The notes: a model not told the origin generated them from the sequence alone. A DNA stretch of 42,346 nt from CAYSDH01 sp964429805 (GCA_964429805.1 CAYSDH010000025.1:1-42346), one strand, 5' to 3'; positions 28,401 through 37,740 are shown, numbered from the stretch's first letter. Made by a program: numbers and translations.

Positions 28401-31400
28401 TGGATTGACCAGTTGCTGGCCAAGGAGTTATCTATTCCGGTACCAGGTACCAGCGCAAGAGAGAAGTTTCCTTGGTCTGGTATATCAGTCCATGGAGCTT
28501 GGTCATAGAAGTGCACTTGGTCAATAAGTACGTCAAAGTCTCCTCTCAACTCAAGGACTTCTCCAGAGTTGGAGAGACTACCTTTATATTCTCCAAAAGC
28601 AATGCTTCCGTACTGCTCTTCAAATTTGGCGAGATTGTCGGTCAACACCAGGTACTCTCCTGGACCAATAGATGCACCTTCGTCAAATTTATATTCTATA
28701 CCATCCGTAAACTCAACATTGTCAAGTGACACAGTTGTAGTTCCTTCATTGTGCAACTCAACAAATTCAGCTTGATGTTCTTTTTCAGGATTGTAGTGAA
28801 GCTCATTAATTACCAATTCTGGCGCGACAGTGTTGATGGCCTCTTCAGTCAGCACGGTGACCGCAGGACTCCAATGACTTGATCTGCCACTGCTGTCTGT
28901 GTATCTCACTCTAATCTTGTAAGTCCTGCCAACTTTGAGCTCAGCCGAGGCAGGAATTGAGAATGAAGAGGTATACGAGCTAAGCTCTCCACTTGTCCAC
29001 TTCGTTTCTACTTCAAATTTATGCGCTTTGTCTGCATAGACAGGATTACTCGGGTCACTCCATTCTCCAACGCGCCACTCGAGCGAGGCAAATGTGCCAT
29101 TGCCATCAGGGTCAGAAAATGCAGAATTGCTAAACGTCAAGTTGTCTATCGCGTTTGAGCCAGTAAGACTAATGCTCGGAGTGTTTGGAATCTGATCATC
29201 TGAAAAACCAAAAACAGCGTTAGCGGCAAGGGCAGCTCCTCTATTCATTAGCCAGTTTTCATACCATTCTATTTGAGAGTCAATAGAGCCCGTGTCATAG
29301 GTTTGGCCCCATCGGGCGTGGTCTACAGTGACCCAGTCTAAGTTGCCAGTTTGGTCATAGACCTTTCTAGTTTGCGATGCGATGAGAAACTCTGATTGCT
29401 CAACGTTGAGTATCAAATCATAGGCTGACCTCATTTTATTTTGGTACTCTATCTTATTATCATCGGGAATGGACAGGGCATTGTTTAGCGGAGCATTGAC
29501 GTTTGAGTCGTCTCTGGTAAATGTCACCACATCATCAAAAGGTGAGCCGTAAGCGTTATCTAGGTCTCCCCACCATCCGTGCCACGTGGCCGTCTCTGGA
29601 TTGTAGTATTCACGATAACTGTGCTTGCCTGTGTAGTTGTTTGCGTTTTGGCCATAGAGAGTATTGGCCACACGGTCAGCCATGATAAGCGGCAAGTCGT
29701 ATTCACTTTCATCCTTATCCCATTGTCCTATGGTCTCTGACTCTGGAAATTCTCCTTCATAGTCTAATTGGGTAGGTTTGTATGCCCAAATATTTCCATC
29801 AGGCAAACCTTGTTCTTCTAACAGTTCTCCATCAATATTTTCAATCAAGAGGTTGATAGCCCAAATGTCTCCATTGAGGCCATTTTCATTGGCATGGTCT
29901 AATATTCGTACATGAGTGTAGTCCGCTTTTCTGTACAGCCCACCACAGAGTTCTACTAATTTATAACACAAGGACTCGGCCAGACCATGGCTTGCTGGAT
30001 CATTATGCCATGTTCCAGAAATGGCGACTTTGTCTCGCTCTACGTCATATTCAACACCATTATTGTCAACTGGATGGATTCTTTTTTCCGCATTAAAATC
30101 TAATTTAAAACCGGGCTTGACTCGTGCAGATCTGCTGCCTCCGCCTTTGGGTCTAAACTTTATATGGTCAAATATTTTTCCATTGTAGATAACAGTTCCC
30201 TCACCGAGATACTCATCACCTTCATATTGAACCGTGTTACTTTCTCCATCACCGATGTAGGTGTCGGCCATAATGTTTGTAGTGATGACCGTGAGTTCTG
30301 GAAGTTCTGGTAGACCGTGTAGGCTATGTCCAAATACATTTGGATATGCGTCATAGACATAATAAGCATAGTTGCTTTCTCTATGATTTTGATCGGGCAA
30401 GGTTTGAGAAAACCCAGAGAGAGTGCTAATGTTTACTCTATATCTAATCAATCTGCGGTGCTGCTGAACCGTGCTAGGAATCGAGGCCGTGTAAGTCCCG
30501 TCTCCAGCTAGCGAATCGGCACCCGTGCCTTCATCCGTGCACTGCACGCTGATCCAACCATTGTCATAGGCATCGTCACTCTTGCTAATGTACATGCCAG
30601 GATGAATAACTTGATACTCTACAATGACTGAGAGACCTCCGCCTATGGAAGCCATGTTGGCTATGTCGACTTTGATGGTCATGTCTTCTCCAGAAGTAGG
30701 GTGGTCGGGGCTCTTTCTTACTCGCTCTACTACAGGTATGCTCGTCCAATTGTTTTCATATACGGAGTTTTGAGCACCTGGATTGGGCGCAGCGGCAGCC
30801 CAGCTTCCTGGGTGTTTGCCAGGTAATTTTGGGTGTATTTTTTGAATGGATATTGGCGTAGGTATCGAGTCAGTTGATCTGACGTTTGGCCATTCTTTCC
30901 ACGACTCGTAATCTACTTTGTCAATGGCTTGATAAAACTCATCTCGCAGATAGACAGTCTCTCCAGAACTATTTAGTTGATTAAGATACGGGCCGATAGA
31001 TGCTGCGTATGCTAGGCTGGTTTGCAACTGACTTGGGTCGGCTGCTACGACTTTGTATCCACCAGAGTTAACCACCGTGCCCGCAGGGAAGGTGTAATCA
31101 ATTGCTCCAGAAAGCGCCCACCCAGATATGTCTATGGCTTCAGTATCATCATTATAGATTTCTACAAAGTCGATATTCTCATTGTGAATCGGAGAGCGAT
31201 AGTTGATTTCATTGATGTAGACTTTTTTGGTCAGCGAAGGGTCTTCCTCATCACATACACCGTTGCTATTTATATCAATGCACTCGTCACATCCATCAGG
31301 CTGGCCATCATTATCTGTGTCTACAAAGTCAGAAAATCCAGGGCAAATGTCTGCGCTGTTGCATACACCATCCGCATCATCATCGCCATCAGCGCATGGG

Positions 31401-32017
31401 TTGTTGGTGTTAAAAGTCACGCAAAGTTGTGGCGCATTAGCTACACCAGAATCACGAGACTCTGCGACTCGTTTTCCTGAGCCGCTAATTGATATTATGA
31501 TGGCATTACCGGTATTATATCCGGCACGATCTACAACAAGTTGAATGAGGCTTGATATGTCTGGACTTCTTTGAGCCGGTCCTGCATCACCAATTGTTAA
31601 CCAATCGTCTGGTGTCCATGAGACAGAGACAGAGCTCGTGTTGCGGGTACTCAAATCGTAAGCAACGCCAGTAAAAGCCTGAGCGTTGTCTTCTTCAACT
31701 ATTTTTATCTGAAGCGTAGTGGGTAAGCTGCCAACTTCATCAACCGTAAATTGTAGGTGAGCCTCTTCAATGGTTGCTCCGACAGGAATATTTAGAGTGG
31801 TAAAACGAAGACCGATTACTTGATTGCCTCGCGTATTGTCTTCAACTAATTCTATATCAGAACTGTCAAAATACTGTATGCCCAAGCCGTGCTCTTCAAC
31901 ATCATTCACTCCGGCCTCAATCACAGAACAAATAGTTTGCGACTGAATGAACTGAAATGCCAATAAACACACAAAAAGAGCTATGCTCTTCAACGTTATA
32001 CTAAATCCTCTAATCAT
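25490..32017 (-). CDS. Giant multi-LTD CotH-like secreted protein with T9SS tail
   Basis: 2175 residues. Signal peptide; shared N-terminal module (28-202); thrombospondin-3-like calcium repeats (208-258; DTDNDGQPDGCDECIDINSNG); LTD1 (266-375); a CotH-like region (about 570-935; KFRPKGGGSR, ..WWGDLDNAYGS); a fibronectin-like stretch (940-1055); LTD2 (1068-1215) and LTD3 (1228-1380); a dockerin-like pair (1386-1441) with a 48-residue linker; LTD4-6 (1490-1980); a second dockerin-like pair (1989-2044) and linker; and a T9SS tail from VVYPNP (2092). The LTDs repeat INEIHYNP...EFIEI and PW.T..D.G..SLAL...TPG. The internal dockerin-plus-linker looks like a former C-terminus. The protein is probably surface attached, possibly phosphorylating or binding partners; the true substrate is unknown. 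Confidence 0.87.
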   Translation of the reverse strand: MIRGFSITLKSIALFVCLLAFQFIQSQTICSVIEAGVNDVEEHGLGIQYFDSSDIELVEDNTRGNQVIGLRFTTLNIPVGATIEEAHLQFTVDEVGSLPTTLQIKIVEEDNAQAFTGVAYDLSTRNTSSVSVSWTPDDWLTIGDAGPAQRSPDISSLIQLVVDRAGYNTGNAIIISISGSGKRVAESRDSGVANAPQLCVTFNTNNPCADGDDDADGVCNSADICPGFSDFVDTDNDGQPDGCDECIDINSNGVCDEEDPSLTKKVYINEINYRSPIHNENIDFVEIYNDDTEAIDISGWALSGAIDYTFPAGTVVNSGGYKVVAADPSQLQTSLAYAASIGPYLNQLNSSGETVYLRDEFYQAIDKVDYESWKEWPNVRSTDSIPTPISIQKIHPKLPGKHPGSWAAAAPNPGAQNSVYENNWTSIPVVERVRKSPDHPTSGEDMTIKVDIANMASIGGGLSVIVEYQVIHPGMYISKSDDAYDNGWISVQCTDEGTGADSLAGDGTYTASIPSTVQQHRRLIRYRVNISTLSGFSQTLPDQNHRESNYAYYVYDAYPNVFGHSLHGLPELPELTVITTNIMADTYIGDGESNTVQYEGDEYLGEGTVIYNGKIFDHIKFRPKGGGSRSARVKPGFKLDFNAEKRIHPVDNNGVEYDVERDKVAISGTWHNDPASHGLAESLCYKLVELCGGLYRKADYTHVRILDHANENGLNGDIWAINLLIENIDGELLEEQGLPDGNIWAYKPTQLDYEGEFPESETIGQWDKDESEYDLPLIMADRVANTLYGQNANNYTGKHSYREYYNPETATWHGWWGDLDNAYGSPFDDVVTFTRDDSNVNAPLNNALSIPDDNKIEYQNKMRSAYDLILNVEQSEFLIASQTRKVYDQTGNLDWVTVDHARWGQTYDTGSIDSQIEWYENWLMNRGAALAANAVFGFSDDQIPNTPSISLTGSNAIDNLTFSNSAFSDPDGNGTFASLEWRVGEWSDPSNPVYADKAHKFEVETKWTSGELSSYTSSFSIPASAELKVGRTYKIRVRYTDSSGRSSHWSPAVTVLTEEAINTVAPELVINELHYNPEKEHQAEFVELHNEGTTTVSLDNVEFTDGIEYKFDEGASIGPGEYLVLTDNLAKFEEQYGSIAFGEYKGSLSNSGEVLELRGDFDVLIDQVHFYDQAPWTDIPDQGNFSLALVPGTGIDNSLASNWSIQSVFYTPAAENNFVYEEPNATILINEIHYQPSAGDLAEFIEIVNTTENPIDLQGCSFVDGIYFDFDLPLTLPGIGDYPENYLVLAKDFASYQNSYGSAPYGTYAGKLNNNGELVVLRDASGNLLDQVNYSDNSPWDETASNGDHSLALTGFENNNDIYSSWGVQEELVTPGWRNFEPENLCPLDFTGDGLVNISDFLDLNSAYGISCSGCTYDLTGDGLVNVSDFLEFNTSFGLPCPSQLSGDLQQGALNPILENDLLLIDEKNIKPSLLKEINKLKGLVNDNGLVINEIHYNPKKWIVGLDTLAGDSLEFVEVKNVQGTEMDLTGVEFVEGINYSFPAGTTLGAGEFIVLAADQVSFQQRYGLAAFGEYDGQLSNNCDTLVIVDNANGGILCDQLIYKDSIPWETTPDEGYYSLGLYPTAANNDLPSSWDNQSLFFTPGEENVFDDWIDTDLVINEIHYNPFDTIVGMDTIKGDNFEFIEIKNIGSTDYDLSGALFSKGVEYSFADGSILPAGGMLVLAESTARFQLRYGFTPFGQYGGSLSNSGEKIRINAADGTTLDNVKYNDALPWDTQADGGNLDLSLALIDQTLDNDDGTNWKVQCTNLYTPGQENDVDCVPSPFAGVIKINEIHYNPTEGSDAEFIEIVNTGSAAIQLQGCAFVEGITFNFGLSTLLPGTGSYPDNYLVLAKNYAFHQFIHGAPPYSQYSDKLSNQGEQIVMHDADGLIIDVVAYNDNSPWDTVPDLGMHSLALLDINLDNDLPGNWSHQDEFLTPGSVNFTPVNNCPEDFTNDGIIDVSDFLNFNSAFGQTCNNCPADLTGDGTVDVSDFLEFNSAFGQTCPTQFTSDEYLSALHPSLDEILKQVDEAIIHPELLEKIQTLRHNLDAVVYPNPSQGEFIDLLIFDPERQENTTYVFEVLDLSGKTVLAERWASQGKANTRHNLQFNKALESGMYILTISTDNKRATSRFTVR
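25886..26053 (-). repeat. Dockerin-like EF-hand pair, C-terminal copy in 2175-residue protein
   Basis: DFTNDGIIDVSDFLNFN and DLTGDGTVDVSDFLEFN, each followed by SAFGQTC. The copy is bounded by CPED and CPTQ and sits just before the linker and T9SS tail. Confidence 0.8.
27695..27862 (-). repeat. Dockerin-like EF-hand pair, internal copy in 2175-residue protein
   Basis: DFTGDGLVNISDFLDLN and DLTGDGLVNVSDFLEFN, bounded by CPLD and CPSQ. It is followed by a linker (LQQGALNPILENDLLLIDEK) homologous to the linkers that in the other copies lead into the T9SS tail, but here three more lamin-tail domains follow instead. Confidence 0.8.
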
Positions 32018-32385
32018 ACTCTCTATTGCCTCTGAAGAGTGAGGTTTAAACCAATAAATTACTCATACGCATTGACATCCACCGCACTGGAATAAACCAC
32101 TGCCCAGATGTCTTTTCATTTCAAATAGTAAGTTTCGTTTTTTGGTCATTGTCAACTGCCAAGCATGTGGCCATCAACTTGGTTGGAGAATCCGAATGTA
32201 AAAGTAAGCTACTTTAGGCCATCGAGTCAAGTTTTTTCAAACTGGTTTTTGGGCGTGAATATGGTGGTGTGAAGTGATCGTAGTTGCCTGAAATACAGCG
32301 TATTAAAATGTAGCCTATCAAGAATGTTGCGATTCCTCTGGATTATTTGCTTTTGAAGCAAATCTGAATCGCTTGAGGATACCGA
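32018..32385. other. 368-bp intergenic region with nested hairpin
   Basis: No gene is supported here. Near the end of the upstream CotH-like gene is a nested inverted repeat. The inner stem is ATTTGCTT/AAGCAAAT (32345-32352 with 32356-32363); the outer stem is GCGATT/AATCGC (32329-32334 with 32367-32372). No T-run follows on the minus strand, so it may stabilise or end the upstream mRNA rather than act as a standard terminator. The remainder should hold the promoter of the 2175-residue gene, but no convincing TTG/TAnnTTTG pair was found. Confidence 0.5.
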
Positions 32386-35300
32386 TTAACGCACGGTAAA
32401 TTTATTGACACCATTGTCGTTTCCTGCTTCAGTGATTAAGAAATATAGACCCGAAGATAAGCGCGACTCAAAATGAATCTGAGTCACCTGAGAGGCCGCA
32501 TGCAGTAACTCAGACTCAGTGCTATAAATCACTTTACCACTGACATCGGTAATTTTCATTTTGACGCTGCGCCCTGTATGTTCACCAAAGTCGAGTGCCA
32601 ATATAGACAGGGACAGTCCATCGCTCGGATTTGGAAAAATTAGAAAGTCTAGCTCATTTTCGCTCAGCTCAAGAAACTCCTTAATCTCTGGGGCAATCAG
32701 TTTCGCATCAACTTTTACGAGGTCTTCTTTAAGCACTGGACTCGGAATGGACTGCGCCAAGGGAGAGGCAAAGAGTGTTGGACAAGTGAGTCCATATGCA
32801 GAATTGAACTGTAAAAAGTCACTGATGTTTACTAGTCCATCTCCAGTCAGGTCATACGCACAACCGTCACAATCTATGTTGAAATTTGTATTGAGGTCTA
32901 AGAAATCTGAGACGTTGATGACACCATCTCCAGTAAAGTCTTCTGGGCAGTGTATGGCCGGAAAATTAATTGAGCCTGGGGTGTAATTCACTTCCTGTAT
33001 GGACCAACACTCAGGCGTGTAGTTGTCACAATCTGAATCTAGCAGGGCAAGGCTAAACAAACCATCGTCAGCGGTAATGTCCCAGGGTGAGGCATCGTTA
33101 TATGTAAGGTCATCGGCTACTTTTCCGTCTGGATCTTCAAGCAGAATATACTCACCATCATTGTCAAGTTTTCCTGTGTAGGCCCCGAATGGAGCGAATC
33201 CATACGTGTTTTGAAAACCATTAAAATCATAAGCCAATACCAGGTGGTTACTAGGATATTCTGAACTGGCAGATAACATGACAGGAAAATCAAAACTGAA
33301 GTTTATCCCTTCTGTAAACGCGTAGCCTTGCAGATTGATGGCTTGATTAGACTTATTTATAATCTCAATAAATTCCGCGTTGGGACCCTCAATCGGGTTA
33401 TAGTGAATTTCATTAATGACAATCGGTCGGGGTTCAGAATCGAATATGTTTTCTTGGCCTGGAGTGCTAAACACAGATTGAATTTTCCAGTGCTGCGCCA
33501 GCTCATTTGGTAGGTTAGAATCAAGTAATGCAAGACTATACTTTCCATGGTCTGGTGCTTCTGGCCAAGGGGACTTGTCATTATACCTCAGGCTATCTAT
33601 TTGCATGCCGCTAGGATCTACAAGAACCAAGTTCTCTCCTGAGTTTTCTAGCTTTCCGCCATAAGTGCCATCGGGTGCAAATCCATATCTGATGTGAAAC
33701 CAAGTGCTGTCTTCAGCCAATACTAAGAAGCCTCCGGCTGGCACTATTGCATCTTCTCTGAGCTTGAAAGAAACGCCTCGGTTTAGCACAATGTCACGCA
33801 CATGAATGTCATTTTGACCTGTGTTCTTTATCTCGATAAACTCAAAGTTTTTACCTCCCACAGTGTCTTGAACTCCTGTCGCTGGATTAAGAAAGATGCT
33901 GTCATTCGGGTTGTAGTGAATTTCATTAATCACCAGATTATAATACTCCTGTCCAACATAAAATGTGCGCGGGCAAGCGGCCGACCATTCGTTTCCATCT
34001 TTCTTTCTTGCCCATACTTTATAGGCTCCGTTGCTCATATTAATACTTCCGTTATAGAGCATAGCAGAAGGAGATGGATTGCCATTAGAGAGCTTAGGAT
34101 CAGTGCCGTCAAGGGTATAATAGATGGACTGGTTGTTTCCAGCTCCGCTAAGAGTCAACGAGCTTCCAGAGCTCATGATTCCGCCATATTGAGAAAAGAT
34201 AACTCCGTCTATAGAAGGGTAGGCATTGTTGTCTCTGTAGCGCTGAAAAATCCATGCTGGTCGAGTAGGGAGGTAGTTATTTACTATCCGATTTTTAGTG
34301 GCTACAAAATCGTCATACTCTTCAATTCCTTGCCAGCGCGCGGCCTCAGCGAGCATGGCAATGTCCACTGAGTTGTACACCTTCATGTACTCGTCTATGG
34401 TCGCGCTTGCCGTCAGTGCTCCGTCTCCTGTGCAGTGACACTCAAGTTTGTCTGCCACCAATGTTTCAAACTCTTGGTTGTCTAACAACGAGGTGAAAAT
34501 GTTGTTATACGGTCTGCTTCCAAAACTCGATACTCCCCAGGTCCATTCATGACCAAGCGCGGGTTCTGTGTCCCACATCCAAAATCTGAAGCCTTCATTT
34601 TTCGTTCTGTCGCGAGTTACAAAAGAGTTTTTTCCGCTCAAGTGGTCATCAGAGTGCGGGGCATAATTGGTGAGTATGCAGTAGTCGGCAAATTGCTCTA
34701 CGTCCACATAAGATTTTATATTCTCATAATTCGACTGGTTGGCCATGTTCATGTTTTCGGCCATGTTGTTTAGTGTATTCCATGCCGTTAGATTTCCATC
34801 GAGCGCTAGCTTTCTTTTTATAGCATCAAAGTCATCTTTTGATCCACCGAAGTATGACTCGCCAAAAGAGTTGTTGCCTCTTTCACTCGGATTATATACC
34901 CCCCAGTACACTCCGTTGATATAGACGTGCATAAACGTGCCGTGTATACCGTGACCGTACTCCGACATGTTAATCTGATAATTTCTTACCACCTGATCAG
35001 CGATGTCGTTGCTGCCAAATCGGAGGTGGTCCACTCCCAAATTCATGCAGCCATGAAAACCTGGTCTTAACGCAATCTGGTCAAAGTCTTGTGCTGCATC
35101 TTCTCCAAATATGGGGTAGTCAAATTTTGGTGCACCGTATATGGATTTGAACGACAGTCTTAAGTTGCGTTTCAAGTTATTGAAGCTGGAACCTCCAGCA
35201 CGCTCAACTCCTCCATCTACTTGATAGCCAGTGCTGCCATCAGGGAATACTAGTTCTACAGAAGTCGGAAACTCTAATGTGCCAGAGTGCATGTCATCAA

Positions 35301-36450
35301 GTTCAGTTGGATCCATCACTAGCGAGATGGATGGTATTTCCTTTAGAGCTTGCTCCAACTGTGGGCCATAGGTAGCGTGATTTTTAATGCTTGCGTCTAG
35401 GTCAAGTCCTTGAATGGGAATGTTGGCTGCCGAACTTGGCTGGTTTATGACATCGCTAGCAAATATGTAGGTATGTGTCTCCACGCTCGATTCTTGACCA
35501 GCTCCATAGGCTAAGGCTCGTATAATAGACGTGGTAGAAATAGAAATTGGAGCAGTGTAGACTGTTCCTGAGTTGGCTGTGGGTTTTGAGCCGTCAGTGG
35601 TATACCTGATGCTCGCAGATGGTACAGTAGAGAGTAAGTTTAAGTTAAATGCTGCGTTGTAAAATCCTCTTTGACTTTCAAAAACCACAGACAAATCATC
35701 GTCTTCGGTGTCACAATTATCATCATCATTTACATCAACACAGTTGTCACAGCCCAGCGGTATTCCGTCACCATCTAGGTCTATGAGGTCGTCAAATCCG
35801 GGGCATTGGTCTACATCATCACAGACACCGTCAGCGTCAGAGTCAAATGAACCCACACATGGCGTGTAGGTGATACATAGTTGAGGTGCTTGATTTGCTG
35901 ATCCGTCATATGATTCGGCCACGCGTTTTCCTGTCCCAGAGATTTTTATCACCATAGAATTGCCGCTGGTATAGCCCGGTCTGTTTACTACCGACTGAAT
36001 GAGCGAAGCCAGATTTGGACTTTCTTGTGCCACATCTTGTTCTCCGATAGACTGCCACGGAGAAGGTGCCCAGCTGATGGAAATTGGGTGGAAATTTCTA
36101 GAAGAAAACGAATAAGCAGCCGTGTCAAAAGGGGCAGCATTATCGACTTGCTCAATGTGTATTTCTAATGAAGTAGTGCCTGACTGAACTTCGTCTGCCG
36201 TAAATTGTAATCGGGCATCTAAGATACTTGCTCCTTGAGGGATGTTGATTCCGTTAAAACGAAGGCCGACTATTTGGTCACCTCTATTGGCATCATTGAC
36301 AAATTCTAAATCAGAACTGTCAAAGTACTGTATGCCCGCTCCGTGCTCCTCCATGTCGTCAATGGAGCTTGATATAGGGATGCACACACTTTGTGCTCTG
36401 CCGATGGCACAGAAGGAAATCAGAAAAATTATGGCAACTAGTCTCTTAAT
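32386..36450 (-). CDS. CotH-kinase-like/LTD secreted protein with T9SS tail; start codon lost or ATT
   Basis: At least 1333 residues counted from a GTG at 36387, but the signal peptide is encoded upstream of that GTG (IKRLVAIIFLISFCAIGRA then QS), with ATT where ATG would be expected at 36450. No in-frame ATG, GTG or TTG exists between there and the TAA at 36610. Domains (from the GTG): shared N-terminal module (1-175), TSP3-like repeats (178-232), chitobiase-C-like domain (233-312), CotH-like region (320-745; HSDDHLSGKN, WMWDTEPALG), second chitobiase-C-like domain (755-835), two LTDs (840-1150), dockerin-like pair, linker, and T9SS tail (FLIFPNP). Either ATT initiates, the protein starts at the internal GTG and is not exported, or this is a very young pseudogene. 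The body is otherwise intact. Confidence 0.82.
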   Translation of the reverse strand: MKRLVAIIFLISFCAIGRAQSVCIPISSSIDDMEEHGAGIQYFDSSDLEFVNDANRGDQIVGLRFNGINIPQGASILDARLQFTADEVQSGTTSLEIHIEQVDNAAPFDTAAYSFSSRNFHPISISWAPSPWQSIGEQDVAQESPNLASLIQSVVNRPGYTSGNSMVIKISGTGKRVAESYDGSANQAPQLCITYTPCVGSFDSDADGVCDDVDQCPGFDDLIDLDGDGIPLGCDNCVDVNDDDNCDTEDDDLSVVFESQRGFYNAAFNLNLLSTVPSASIRYTTDGSKPTANSGTVYTAPISISTTSIIRALAYGAGQESSVETHTYIFASDVINQPSSAANIPIQGLDLDASIKNHATYGPQLEQALKEIPSISLVMDPTELDDMHSGTLEFPTSVELVFPDGSTGYQVDGGVERAGGSSFNNLKRNLRLSFKSIYGAPKFDYPIFGEDAAQDFDQIALRPGFHGCMNLGVDHLRFGSNDIADQVVRNYQINMSEYGHGIHGTFMHVYINGVYWGVYNPSERGNNSFGESYFGGSKDDFDAIKRKLALDGNLTAWNTLNNMAENMNMANQSNYENIKSYVDVEQFADYCILTNYAPHSDDHLSGKNSFVTRDRTKNEGFRFWMWDTEPALGHEWTWGVSSFGSRPYNNIFTSLLDNQEFETLVADKLECHCTGDGALTASATIDEYMKVYNSVDIAMLAEAARWQGIEEYDDFVATKNRIVNNYLPTRPAWIFQRYRDNNAYPSIDGVIFSQYGGIMSSGSSLTLSGAGNNQSIYYTLDGTDPKLSNGNPSPSAMLYNGSINMSNGAYKVWARKKDGNEWSAACPRTFYVGQEYYNLVINEIHYNPNDSIFLNPATGVQDTVGGKNFEFIEIKNTGQNDIHVRDIVLNRGVSFKLREDAIVPAGGFLVLAEDSTWFHIRYGFAPDGTYGGKLENSGENLVLVDPSGMQIDSLRYNDKSPWPEAPDHGKYSLALLDSNLPNELAQHWKIQSVFSTPGQENIFDSEPRPIVINEIHYNPIEGPNAEFIEIINKSNQAINLQGYAFTEGINFSFDFPVMLSASSEYPSNHLVLAYDFNGFQNTYGFAPFGAYTGKLDNDGEYILLEDPDGKVADDLTYNDASPWDITADDGLFSLALLDSDCDNYTPECWSIQEVNYTPGSINFPAIHCPEDFTGDGVINVSDFLDLNTNFNIDCDGCAYDLTGDGLVNISDFLQFNSAYGLTCPTLFASPLAQSIPSPVLKEDLVKVDAKLIAPEIKEFLELSENELDFLIFPNPSDGLSLSILALDFGEHTGRSVKMKITDVSGKVIYSTESELLHAASQVTQIHFESRLSSGLYFLITEAGNDNGVNKFTVR
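32779..32949 (-). repeat. Dockerin-like EF-hand pair in third CotH-like gene
   Basis: DFTGDGVINVSDFLDLN and DLTGDGLVNISDFLQFN, bounded by CPED and CPTL, with an internal CDGC. The usual G after the first repeat is replaced (NFNIDC). It precedes the linker and the T9SS tail. Confidence 0.8.
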
Positions 36451-36609
36451 GGCTCTGGAGTTTTGCCCGTCTATTATTCTTAAAAAATTGGCAGCCGAAT
36501 AAAAAATAGGCCGTGCTATTTGAGTATAAAGTTCTGGTATTACTACTCTGGTGTCAACTCCTTTGTACGCATTTACACGGCTTTTGTTTCTCGAAACATA
36601 GCACCTCGA

Positions 36610-37593
36610 TTATATGTTCCAAGGCTTCTGAATGTTGGGCTTATAAGGTGCTTCCATGCGCTGTATGTCCTCTTCACTGAGTTCTATCGATGTGGAGTTT
36701 GCAGCTTCTCGGATGTGATTGAGTTTTGAGGCTCCAAAAATGGGCGAGGCCATGTTTTTTTTCGAGTGCAACCAAGCCAGTGCAAGTTCTGCTCCAGAGA
36801 TGTTTTTTTCTTGAGCAATGTTCATGACGATATCAGCTACTTCAAAGTCAGCTTCGCGACCGTATAGTTTTGCACCGTAGTCATCATTTTTACTTCTCAG
36901 CGTAGTGCCTCCATCTCGAGTCCTAGTGCCACATACTAGTCCGCGGGCCACTGGGCTCCATGGTATGAGTGAGATGTTTTCTTTTTCGCAATACACATTC
37001 ATATCACGCTCCTCTTCTCTATAGATGATGTTGTAATGATTTTGCATGGAAATAAATTTCGTCCAGCCATTATGCTCCGCAATCAGCTGCGCTTCGCATA
37101 GCTGATGAGCGTGCATGCTACTCGCACCAATATGGCGCACCATTCCTTTTTTCACCAGCTCATGAAGCGTCTCCATAGTCTCGTGTATGTCTGTGTCATA
37201 ATCCCACCTGTGGATCTGATAGAGGTCAATATAATCGGTGTCTAAGTTTTTTAAAGACTGCGTGACGTGCTTCATTATTTGGACCTTAGAGAGGCCTCGG
37301 TCATTTGGACTTTTAGGCACAGGTAGCCCAACTTTTGTAGCGATGTATACGTGCTCTCTTTTCGCAAATTTTTTGAGTGCCTTGCCTGTCATTATCTCAC
37401 TGACTCCAGAAGAATATATGTTGGCGGTATCATAAAAGTTGATTCCCAAGTCTAGTGCAAGTTTTACATGCTCATCACACTCAGACTGATTATGTATGCA
37501 CCAAGGCCTCCAGTCTAGACTGCCGTATGTCATCATGCCCAAGCAAACAGCTGACACATTTAAATCTGAGTTTCCGAGTTTTTTAAACTTCAT
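36610..37593 (-). CDS. Aldo/keto reductase
   Basis: NADPH-dependent carbonyl reductase of the aldo/keto reductase superfamily, cytoplasmic, 327 residues. The catalytic tetrad is visible: Asp55 and Tyr60 in FYDTANIYSSG, Lys87 in IATKVG and His128 in LYQIHRWD. SMQNHYNII and SLIPWSPVARGLVCGT are typical of the group related to auxin-induced and Tas-like proteins. The frame extends 12 codons upstream to a TTG, but ATG at 37593 begins the expected MKFKKLGNSDLNVSAVCLGM and was chosen. It is divergent from the FAD oxidoreductase across 147 bp. The physiological substrate is unknown. Confidence 0.95.
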   Translation of the reverse strand: MKFKKLGNSDLNVSAVCLGMMTYGSLDWRPWCIHNQSECDEHVKLALDLGINFYDTANIYSSGVSEIMTGKALKKFAKREHVYIATKVGLPVPKSPNDRGLSKVQIMKHVTQSLKNLDTDYIDLYQIHRWDYDTDIHETMETLHELVKKGMVRHIGASSMHAHQLCEAQLIAEHNGWTKFISMQNHYNIIYREEERDMNVYCEKENISLIPWSPVARGLVCGTRTRDGGTTLRSKNDDYGAKLYGREADFEVADIVMNIAQEKNISGAELALAWLHSKKNMASPIFGASKLNHIREAANSTSIELSEEDIQRMEAPYKPNIQKPWNI

Positions 37594-37740
37594 TTTGTGT
37601 TCATTAATTAGCATGACAAGGTACTGCAATTGAAGATGTCGATGCCTCAGAAATATCTACATTGGTCAAGTACATTTTTAAGTCAAAAAGAAGAGTAATT
37701 CCTTCAGACATTAATTGAAAAAAATAAAATCACGATCCGC

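Noticed and set aside
21983..32949. Regularly spaced short DNA repeats (CTAAGAAGTC-like) resembling an array
   Set aside because: They encode the SDFL.FN part of the dockerin-like repeats in frame; not CRISPR, because spacing and spacers are coding.
36610..37629. Longer aldo/keto reductase starting at TTG 37629
   Set aside because: The extra 12 residues match nothing, while ATG 37593 begins the normal family N-terminus.
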